The notes under the pieces were generated by a model. That model was not told where the DNA came from and made no database searches. It was given only the letters and a program-made list of their open reading frames with translations. Positions 27,350 through 35,300 of a DNA stretch of 64,000 nucleotides are shown one piece after another. The DNA comes from Acinetobacter dispersus. GTDB lineage: Bacteria; Pseudomonadota; Gammaproteobacteria; Pseudomonadales; Moraxellaceae. How positions within the stretch are numbered: the stretch's first letter is position 1; each line of letters begins with the position of its first letter. The DNA is taken from positions 3,534,001-3,598,000 of the forward strand of contig NZ_CP041970.1 of assembly GCF_009884975.1 (NCBI RefSeq). The letters run 5' to 3'. A program made the position numbers and the translations under genes.

Positions 27350-28090
27350 TTACCAAGTACCAGCAGTTGAGCCGCCATCAACAGGTAAAATTGTACCAGT
27401 GACGAAGCTTGAATCGGTCAAATATAAAACAGCATCAACGATATCTTGCGGATCTCCTAAACGATGAGTCGGCGCCATCGCTTTTAATCTACTTTTTAGC
27501 TCATCATTATCGCCATGCATCGGGGTTTCAATAACACCGGGTGCAACCGCATTCACCATAATATCGAATGGTGCAAGTTCTAAAGCAAGTGTTTTAATTG
27601 CATTGTTTAAACCGCCTTTTGTTAATACAGGCAGTAAAGCGGGAAGTTTTGCATTCGGCTGCATGGCCAGCGCGGCAGTGATGGTCAGCAGATGTCCACC
27701 ACCATTTTTTGACATATGCTGAGCCGTAGCTTGAGCAGTATAAACAAAACTTCTTAGATTGATATCAAACATACGATCAATATCCGACTCGGTATATTCA
27801 GCCAGTGCTTTTGCAATAAAAATTCCAGCATTGTTAATGACGATATCGATTTTGCCAAAGTTTTGTTCTGCAAAATGAAACAGCTTGTGTACGGTATCTG
27901 ATTTAGAAATATCGCCAGCAATCAAGTGAAAATTCTGAGGTTGTCCAAGTTGTGCAGCTGCTTTTTGTAATTCTTCAAGCCGTAGAGAGTTTCCAATCAC
28001 GTTATAGCCACGTTCAAGATATGCCTTGGCAATTGCAAAGCCAATACCACTTGATGCACCTGTCACAATCACAGTTTTATTTGTAGCCAT
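27350..28090 (-). CDS. SDR-family protein with altered catalytic Ser/Tyr
   Basis: A 246-aa Rossmann protein of the short-chain dehydrogenase/reductase family. The cofactor motif GASSGIG is at residues 11-17, NNAG at 86-89 and the structural Asn at 111. The usual YxxxK appears as PVLTK (Pro154, Lys158), so the catalytic Tyr is missing, and the Ser normally 13 residues earlier is also absent (ITAALAM). The Lys and Asn remain. Either it uses other residues or it is a non-classical member. Paired with the tautomerase gene. Confidence 0.87.
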   Translation of the reverse strand: MATNKTVIVTGASSGIGFAIAKAYLERGYNVIGNSLRLEELQKAAAQLGQPQNFHLIAGDISKSDTVHKLFHFAEQNFGKIDIVINNAGIFIAKALAEYTESDIDRMFDINLRSFVYTAQATAQHMSKNGGGHLLTITAALAMQPNAKLPALLPVLTKGGLNNAIKTLALELAPFDIMVNAVAPGVIETPMHGDNDELKSRLKAMAPTHRLGDPQDIVDAVLYLTDSSFVTGTILPVDGGSTAGTW

Positions 28091-28173
28091 GAATCATTCT
28101 CTCATTTGATGGGGATAGGCTTAATCTAGCTTTAAAATAAGAGTTGAAAAACACAGCGAAAAACAATTTACTT

Positions 28174-28188
28174 ATTACATGATGTAAT
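28174..28188. promoter_or_regulatory. Perfect palindrome in the SDR/LysR divergent region
   Basis: ATTACATGATGTAAT is a perfect 15-bp palindrome with the T-N11-A pattern of LysR-type binding sites. It ends 12 bp before the regulator ATG. Confidence 0.5.
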
Positions 28189-28200
28189 GAGTTGGCGGAA

Positions 28201-29103
28201 ATGAATCGAAACTTTGATGATCTTCAAGTTGGAAGTCTTGAGCTATTTTGCCTAACAGTGGAACAGGGCAGTTTTACTGCAGCAGCGGTGTCCGCAGGAA
28301 TTACACCTGCTGCTGTCAGTCGAGCAATTGCGAGGATTGAAAGTCGTATTGGGGTCAAGCTGTTTGTTCGAACAACGCGGAAAATACGATTAAGTGAAGC
28401 TGGGCAACACTATTATCATTTTTGTCGACAGGCATTGGATCAGCTTTTAGAGGCAGAAAGACGAATCACAGGAGAGCAGGAGATACCCTCTGGTTTATTA
28501 AGAATTAGTGTGCCTACACCTTATGCCCATTACCGTTTATTGCCCAAAATTAATCAATTTTATCAACAATATCCAAACATCAAGTTTGAGTTCCATGTCA
28601 GTAATCACAATGTCGATTTAACTGCAGATCAATACGATATTGCGATTAGAGGCAATCACTTGCCTGATTCAAATTTGATTGCAAGAAAACTTGAAGATGC
28701 TGAGCTGTGTATTGTTGCAACCCCTGAATACTTAAAAAAATATGGTGAACCACATTCACTAGACGATCTTAAAGTACATGAATGCATTCAATTTGAGATG
28801 CCTAGCACAGGTAAATTAGCACCGTGGACATTTTTGCAGGCTGGTAAAAATATCTATGTAGATATACAGGGCGGGATCACTTGTAAAGATGATTTTTTAT
28901 CAACTCTAACGTTGGCTAGGGCTGGCATTGGATTGATGCAAGTTTATCGTTTCACAGTTGAAGACGACTTAAAAGCTGGAACTTTAGTCGAGGTGTTGAG
29001 CGATTATGGTCGAGTCACACGACCTTTTTTTCTGTTATATGCAAATGCGGATTATCATCCGTTAAAGCTGAAAGTTTTTGTGGAATTTATGCTTAAGGCA
29101 TAG
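28201..29103 (+). CDS. LysR-family transcriptional regulator
   Basis: A 300-aa LysR regulator. The N-terminal winged HTH is seen as GSFTAAAVSAGITPAAVSRA (about residues 22-41) with RIESRIGVKLFVRTTRKIRL following; the rest is the periplasmic-binding-like effector domain. I chose the ATG at 28201; a TTG at 28192 would add three residues. It is divergent from the SDR-tautomerase genes and likely controls them. Confidence 0.92.
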   Translation: MNRNFDDLQVGSLELFCLTVEQGSFTAAAVSAGITPAAVSRAIARIESRIGVKLFVRTTRKIRLSEAGQHYYHFCRQALDQLLEAERRITGEQEIPSGLLRISVPTPYAHYRLLPKINQFYQQYPNIKFEFHVSNHNVDLTADQYDIAIRGNHLPDSNLIARKLEDAELCIVATPEYLKKYGEPHSLDDLKVHECIQFEMPSTGKLAPWTFLQAGKNIYVDIQGGITCKDDFLSTLTLARAGIGLMQVYRFTVEDDLKAGTLVEVLSDYGRVTRPFFLLYANADYHPLKLKVFVEFMLKA

Positions 29104-29168
29104 CTGAACGGGTGATCAATATTATTTTTTATAGATTGGATAGGATGCAGTAAGCCAATAAAATCATG

Positions 29169-29209
29169 TAGGGCAAGTCCATAACTGAACTTGCCCTAGA
29201 GTGAATTAG
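29169..29209. repeat. Intergenic hairpin repeat, copy B
   Basis: Perfect stem AGGGCAAG/CTTGCCCT with a 12-nt loop, just past the rnr stop. Shares about 80% identity with copy A at 27077-27118, including the loop core TCCAnnACTGAA. No T-run follows on the minus strand. Confidence 0.6.
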
Positions 29210-31641
29210 TCTTGTTTTGCTTTCGCATTCGACTTTTTCTTTTTCACTTTTTTCTTGGCCTTGTCTTTGCTTTCAGGCTTAGCCGAAGCTTTTTTTGCAG
29301 GCTTTTTGGTATAAGAACTTGGTTTGTTCTTATCCTTTTTCTTGCGTACAGGCTTCTCACCATCTTCACTGACTTTGGATTGAGTAGAGGGCTGTTTGCC
29401 AAATACTTCTTCAGTTGTTGAAGCACGTTTCGAGCTAGAAGGATTCGCAGTACGCGGTGCTTTCTGACGAATTACACGGCCCAAGTGGGTGAGTTGTTGA
29501 ACCAACTGGAAGTCAATTTTACGCTCTTCCAAATTCACACCCGCAACTTGAATCTTCACTTCATCACCGAGACTAAAGGATTGTCCACGGTTTTGACCGA
29601 CTAAGCTTTGACTTGCCTGATCATAAATGAAGAAGTCATCACCTAACTGACTAACATGAATCATGCCGTCGACATAGAGGTCTTTTAGGGTCACGAATAG
29701 TCCAAACTCAGTGACTGCACTGATAACCCCGACAAATTCATCACCGATATGCTGTTGCATATAGTGGCACTTCAACCACATGGTGACGCTACGTGAAGCT
29801 TCATCAGCGCGACGTTCCGTTTTGGAGAAATGCTCACCCGCATCATCTAAGGCTGCACCTGACAGTGGATACACTTTTTTGTCTAAATACGCTTTGATCG
29901 CACGGTGTAACAATAAGTCAGGATAACGACGAATCGGTGATGTGAAGTGGGTATAGGCTTCATAAGCAAGACCATAATGTCCTGCATTCTTCGCACCATA
30001 GTAGGCTTGCATCATTGACCGTAACAACACCGCATGAATACTTGGTGCATCTAAGCGATCTTTGGTCGCTTCAATAACGGCTTGATAATCTGCTTGAGTT
30101 GGCTGTTCAGGAAATGGCAAACCAAGCAATTTCACAAAGTCACGCACTTTCTGAATACGTGAAAACTCTGGTGCTTCATGCACACGATACAACATCGGAA
30201 TATCATGCTCTAAAGCATATTCTGCCGCAGCAACGTTGGCCAGCAGCATACATTCTTCAATCAGTTTATGTGCATCGTTACGGCTACGCGGCAAGATTTC
30301 TTTGATCCCACCTAATTCGTCAAAGGTCATATAGGTTTCAATGGTTTCAAATTCCATTGCATGACGTTCAGCGCGTAAGCCTTTTAGTGTTTGATAAAGT
30401 TGGAAGAGTGTATTGAGTGACTTATGAATGCTTTTATCTTCAGGAATCGCATTGGTTGCCCCCTCAAAATATTGTCCCACTTGGGTATACGTCAGACGCG
30501 CTTTGGAATGCATCACCGCAGGGTAGAACTCATATCCTGTGACTTTACCTGCACGAGATAGTTTTAAATCACAGACCATACATAAACGGTCAACATGTGG
30601 ATTTAAAGAACACAAGCCATTTGATAACGCTTCTGGAAGCATAGGCAATACAAAGTGCGGGAAATAAACCGATGTACCACGTTCTTCTGCTTCTTCATTT
30701 AATGGAGAGTCTAAACGCACATAGTGGCTAACATCGGCAATTGCAACGACAACACGATAACCACCACCTGCACGTTTTTCTGCAAATACGGCATCATCAA
30801 AGTCACGTGCATCTTCACCATCAATAGTAACCAATGGTAGATCACGGAGATCAACACGCCCTTTAAGATCTTTTGCGGATGGTTCTTTAAAGCTTTCTGC
30901 TTCTTTCACCACAGCTTCTGGAAATTCGTAAGGCAGACCAAATTCTAGAATCGTTTGTGGAATGATGATTTCAGTATCGGCTTTATCCGCCATTGATTGA
31001 ACGATATGGCCTGTCGCAAGTTCTTCGCGTGTTGGATAGTCATCTATTGCAACACGAAGCATATCACCAACTTTAGCATTGGCATGCTCAATCAATTCTT
31101 TTTCTAAAGTAATAGGTTGATGCTGGTTTGGATTGGCTGGTTGAATGAAGTATTCACCTTCATGTTCAGACAATTTACCAATAATTTGTTTAACGCGGTG
31201 TTGTACCACTTCACTAATAAAGCCCCAAGGCTTACCTTTACGATCAACTGAGGTCTGACGCACTTTAACGCGGTCGCCATTAAAAACTAGGCGAAGTTCA
31301 CGTTCAGGTAAAAGGATATCGTCCTGACCTGCAATATTGGCAGTACCTAGACCTTTACTATTGATATAGACCGTTGCTTCATGAGTTGGTAGATCAGTTG
31401 CAGGTTGGTATTTAAAACCATCCTTCATAAGTTGCCCATCACGTACCATGGCACTTAAACGGTGATTCAATGCATCAATACTTTTTTGATCTGGGATATT
31501 AAAGTGGTCAACCAGCTCTGCATGAGACTGTGCAGTTTTTAATTGTTCTAGTGTAGTTAGAATAAGAGTTCGGCTAGGAATAGGATTATCGTAACGTTGC
31601 GCTTCTGCTTTTGCTTCGGGATCAACCCAATTTGTAGTCAT
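29206..31641 (-). CDS. rnr: Ribonuclease R
   Basis: A processive 3'-5' exoribonuclease (811 aa) that degrades structured RNA. The order seen is: N-terminal winged-helix and cold-shock regions, the RNB catalytic domain (VTIDGEDARDFDDAVFAEK, catalytic Asp cluster near residue 272), the S1 domain (EFVGVISAVTEFGLFVTLKD, near 650) and a Lys-rich C-terminal tail (KKKVKKKKSNAKAKQD). Length and layout match RNase R rather than RNase II. Monocistronic. Confidence 0.95.
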   Translation of the reverse strand: MTTNWVDPEAKAEAQRYDNPIPSRTLILTTLEQLKTAQSHAELVDHFNIPDQKSIDALNHRLSAMVRDGQLMKDGFKYQPATDLPTHEATVYINSKGLGTANIAGQDDILLPERELRLVFNGDRVKVRQTSVDRKGKPWGFISEVVQHRVKQIIGKLSEHEGEYFIQPANPNQHQPITLEKELIEHANAKVGDMLRVAIDDYPTREELATGHIVQSMADKADTEIIIPQTILEFGLPYEFPEAVVKEAESFKEPSAKDLKGRVDLRDLPLVTIDGEDARDFDDAVFAEKRAGGGYRVVVAIADVSHYVRLDSPLNEEAEERGTSVYFPHFVLPMLPEALSNGLCSLNPHVDRLCMVCDLKLSRAGKVTGYEFYPAVMHSKARLTYTQVGQYFEGATNAIPEDKSIHKSLNTLFQLYQTLKGLRAERHAMEFETIETYMTFDELGGIKEILPRSRNDAHKLIEECMLLANVAAAEYALEHDIPMLYRVHEAPEFSRIQKVRDFVKLLGLPFPEQPTQADYQAVIEATKDRLDAPSIHAVLLRSMMQAYYGAKNAGHYGLAYEAYTHFTSPIRRYPDLLLHRAIKAYLDKKVYPLSGAALDDAGEHFSKTERRADEASRSVTMWLKCHYMQQHIGDEFVGVISAVTEFGLFVTLKDLYVDGMIHVSQLGDDFFIYDQASQSLVGQNRGQSFSLGDEVKIQVAGVNLEERKIDFQLVQQLTHLGRVIRQKAPRTANPSSSKRASTTEEVFGKQPSTQSKVSEDGEKPVRKKKDKNKPSSYTKKPAKKASAKPESKDKAKKKVKKKKSNAKAKQD

Positions 31642-31857
31642 ATCGTTTCATTTCACATCTGGCAGATCGGTTTAGCATAAGTCATTCAAACTCTAACTGC
31701 ACGTCAAAGATTGCAAGATTCTGTTTATTGCCCAATCTGAATAAAGGAGAGAACACTATATTAACAAGCGTTGAACCAAAAAATGCTGAAAAAATGTGGA
31801 AATTGATTAAAAAACATTTGATTGAACTTAAAAAGCAGAAAAAAACAGGAACATCCC

Positions 31858-31886
31858 TTGTGTAATGTGGTTTTAGTTTGTATTAT
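31858..31886 (+). promoter_or_regulatory. Candidate promoter for the tRNA-Ser/tRNA-Arg cluster
   Basis: TTGTGT (31858-31863), a 17-nt spacer, then TATTAT (31881-31886) followed by the GC-rich discriminator TGCGCTCG, as expected for a stringently controlled tRNA promoter. The -10 box is 14 nt before the tRNA-Ser 5' end. Confidence 0.6.
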
Positions 31887-31900
31887 TGCGCTCGTGTTAC

Positions 31901-31990
31901 GGTGAGATGGGTGAGTGGCTGAAACCACATCCCTGCTAAGGATGCGTACGGGTAACTGTACCGAGGGTTCGAATCCCTCTCTCACCGCCA
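31901..31990 (+). tRNA. tRNA-Ser (GCU anticodon)
   Basis: Acceptor stem GGTGAGA pairs with TCTCACC, followed by G and an encoded CCA. The anticodon loop reads CTGCTAA (anticodon GCT). The long variable arm (TACGGGTAACTGTACC) is typical of tRNA-Ser. TTCGAAT of the T loop is present. Confidence 0.96.
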
Positions 31991-32001
31991 CTTTACTTAA
32001 A

Positions 32002-32078
32002 GCGCTCATAGCTCAGCTGGATAGAGCACTTGGCTACGAACTAAGGGGTCGGGAGTTCGAATCTCTCTGAGCGCACCA
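32002..32078 (+). tRNA. tRNA-Arg (ACG anticodon), copy 1
   Basis: Acceptor GCGCTCA pairs with TGAGCGC, with an encoded ACCA end. The anticodon stem-loop CTTGG/CTACGAA/CTAAG carries ACG. The sequence is identical to the copies at 32125 and 44654. It lies 11 nt after tRNA-Ser, so it is likely cotranscribed. Confidence 0.96.
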
Positions 32079-32124
32079 AGTAAAGATTTAAAGTAACACA
32101 CGCCTAAATAGGCACATAAGTAAT

Positions 32125-32201
32125 GCGCTCATAGCTCAGCTGGATAGAGCACTTGGCTACGAACTAAGGGGTCGGGAGTTCGAATCTCTCTGAGCGCACC
32201 A
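32125..32201 (+). tRNA. tRNA-Arg (ACG anticodon), copy 2
   Basis: Identical 77-nt sequence to copy 1, 46 nt downstream, followed by an intrinsic terminator. It marks the left edge of the repeat-protein segment; copy 3 marks the right edge. Confidence 0.96.
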
Positions 32202-32213
32202 ACTTAATAGAAG

Positions 32214-32237
32214 AAACCGCTTAATTGCGGTTTTTTT
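32214..32237 (+). terminator. Terminator of the tRNA cluster
   Basis: AAACCGC, loop TTAATT, then GCGGTTTTTTT. The same hairpin, with loop TTCATT, follows tRNA-Arg copy 3. Confidence 0.9.
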
Positions 32238-32280
32238 GTGCCTGAATTTTTTGATCGAATATGAATTAAATGATAAATAT

Positions 32281-32309
32281 AAAAAAGCCGCTGAAATCAG
32301 CGGCTTTTT
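32281..32309 (-). terminator. Terminator of the first giant gene
   Basis: AAAAAGCCGCTGA and TCAGCGGCTTTTT form a 13-bp stem with a minimal loop. On the minus strand the T-run follows the stem, 12 nt past the stop of the 1446-aa gene. Confidence 0.9.
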
Positions 32310-32320
32310 AGTTGGTCTAT

Positions 32321-35300
32321 TTAGAAATGATTGACTGAGCTGAATAGATGGTCGGTCAAATTGTTTAAAGCAGATGGAAGAGAAATAAGATCGGTTAACG
32401 AACCACCATTTGGATTCGGTTCACCCACAGCGATGCCTGAAGTGACTGTACCAGTCAACGCATCTAAAATTCCATCCAGACTTCCGTGAGCACTGTAATC
32501 TCCATTGCCAACGCTTACACTGATTAGATTATTGATACTCTCTAATGAGCCATCGCTGAATAGGGTACTGACATGATCTTGTAAAGCATCTACAGCAATG
32601 TTACCACTGCTAATGACGGTTTGAATCGGTTGAGCAATTCCTGCGATAACGTCTCCGCTATTTGCACCATTATTAATGGTTCCAAGAATATCTGTAATCA
32701 CACTTAGACCACCTTCACCACCAATACCGCCCGTAATACCACCGATAATGCCAGTGATTGAGCTTAAAGGACCACCTTCACCACCACCGATACCGCCCGT
32801 AATCCCACCAAGGATGTCAGAGATTGAACCTAAAGGACCGCCTTCACCGCCACCGATTCCACCAGTGATGCCACCGATGATGCCCGTGATTGAACCTAAA
32901 GGACCACCTTCACCACCACCTATTCCACCAGTAATGCCGCCGATAATGCCAGTAATCGCACCTAAAGGACCGCCTTCACCGCCGCCGATTCCGCCCGTGA
33001 TACCACCGATGATGCCAGTGATTGCACCAAGAGGACCACCTTCACCACCACCTATTCCACCAGTAATGCCGCCGATAATGCCAGTAATCGCACCTAAAGG
33101 ACCGCCTTCACCGCCGCCGATTCCGCCCGTGATACCACCGATGATGCCAGTGATTGCACCAAGAGGACCACCTTCACCACCACCAATACCACCTGTGATG
33201 CCACCGATAATGCCTGTGATTGCGCCTAAAGGACCGCCTTCACCGCCACCGATTCCACCAGTCACACCACCGATGAGGCCACCGACATCAGTGAGGTCAC
33301 CAGCAATATGCTGAACCAGACCAGAAGCAGTTGAACCGTTGGTAATTAATGTACCGACAACACCTGTAAGAGAACCCGCAGCACCACCGATATCCGCGCC
33401 AGCTAAATCAGAAATTGCTTCTAGTGTGCCGTTTACTGTATCGCGCGACGTTTCAAAGGTGAGGGTACCTAGATTGGTTAAATCAGTCACTGGATGAACG
33501 CCCGGAAGAACACCGCTAATTGCGCCACCTACCGTAGTGATACCTGTGTTGATGATATCTGTTTTTAGGCTTTCAACGCCTTGAAGGACATCAATACCTG
33601 TTTGGATCACTCCTGTGACAGGGTTGTTGCCAAGATCACCACCCGTGATGCCACCAATGATGCCAGTGATCGCACCTAAAGGACCACCATCACCACCGCC
33701 GATTCCACCCGTGATGCCACCGATAATGCCAGTGATCGCACCAAGAGGACCACCTTCACCGCCGCCGATTCCGCCAGTGATACCACCGATAATGCCAGTG
33801 ATCGCGCCTAAAGGACCACCTTCACCGCCACCGATGCCACCAGTCACACCGCCGATGAGGCCACCAACATCAGTGAGGTCACCAGCAATATGTTGAACCA
33901 GACCAGAAGCAGTTGAACCATTATTAATTAATGTACCGACAACACCAGTGAGAGAACCCGCAGCACCACCGATATCAGCACCCGCTAAATCAGAAATTGC
34001 TTCAAGTGTGCCATTTACCGTATCCCGCGACGTTTCAAAGGTGAGGGTACCTAGATTGGTTAAATCAGTAACTGGATGAACGCCCGGAAGAACACCGCTA
34101 ATTGCACCACCTACCGTAGTGATACCTGTGTTGATAATATCTGTTTTTAGGCTTTCAACGCCTTGAAGGACATCGATACCTGTTTGGATCACTCCTGTGA
34201 CAGGGTTGTTGCCCAAGTCACCACCAGTAATCCCACCGATGATGCCGGTGATTGCACCTAAAGGACCACCTTCACCACCGCCGATTCCACCCGTGATGCC
34301 ACCGATAATGCCAGTGATCGCACCTAAAGGACCGCCTTCACCGCCACCGATTCCACCAGCGATACCACCGATGATGCCAGTGATTGCGCCTAAAGGACCG
34401 CCTTCACCGCCACCGATTCCACCAGTCACACCACCGATGAGGCCACCGACATCAGTGAGGTCACCAGCAATATGCTGAACCAGACCAGAAGCAGTTGAGC
34501 CATTGTTGATCAATGTACCTACAACACCTGTAAGAGAACCCGCAGCACCACCGATATCCGCACCTGCTAAATCAGAAATTGCTTCTAGTGTGCCATTTAC
34601 TGTATCGCGCGACGTTTCAAAGGTGAGGGTACCTAAATTGGTGAGATCTGTGACTGGATGAACGCCCGGAAGAACACCGCTAATTGCGCCACCTACCGTA
34701 GTGATACCTGTGTTGATAATATCTGTTTTTAGGCTTTCAACGCCTTGAAGGACATCAATACCTGTTTGGATCACTCCTGTGACAGGGTTGTTGCCAAGAT
34801 CACCACCCGTGATGCCACCAATGATGCCAGTGATCGCACCTAAAGGACCACCATCACCACCGCCGATTCCACCCGTGATGCCACCGATAATGCCAGTGAT
34901 CGCACCAAGAGGACCACCTTCACCGCCGCCGATTCCGCCAGTGATACCACCGATGATGCCAGTAATCGCACCAAGAGGACCACCTTCACCGCCGCCAATA
35001 CCACCTGTAATCCCACCGATAATGCCAGTAATTGCGCCTAAAGGACCACCTTCACCACCGCCAATTCCACCAGTCACACCGCCGATGAGGCCACCAACAT
35101 CAGTGAGGTCACCAGCAATATGCTGAACCAGACCAGAAGCAGTTGAACCATTATTAATCAATGTACCGACAACACCAGTGAGAGAACCCGCAGCACCACC
35201 GATATCCGCGCCTGCTAAATCAGAAATTGCTTCTAATGTACCGTTTACTGTATCGCGTGAAGTTTCAAAGGTGAGGGTACCTAGATTGGTTAAATCAGTA

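Noticed and set aside
31752-31863. Possible short Lys-rich frame just before tRNA-Ser (ending KKQKKTGTSLV)
   Set aside because: It has a GGAGAG sequence upstream but no standard start codon at the right distance, and its end overlaps the tRNA promoter.
31761-32009. Minus-strand frame with VREGFEPSVQ across the tRNA-Ser gene
   Set aside because: This is the well-known spurious translation of the tRNA T-arm region; the DNA is explained by the tRNA.
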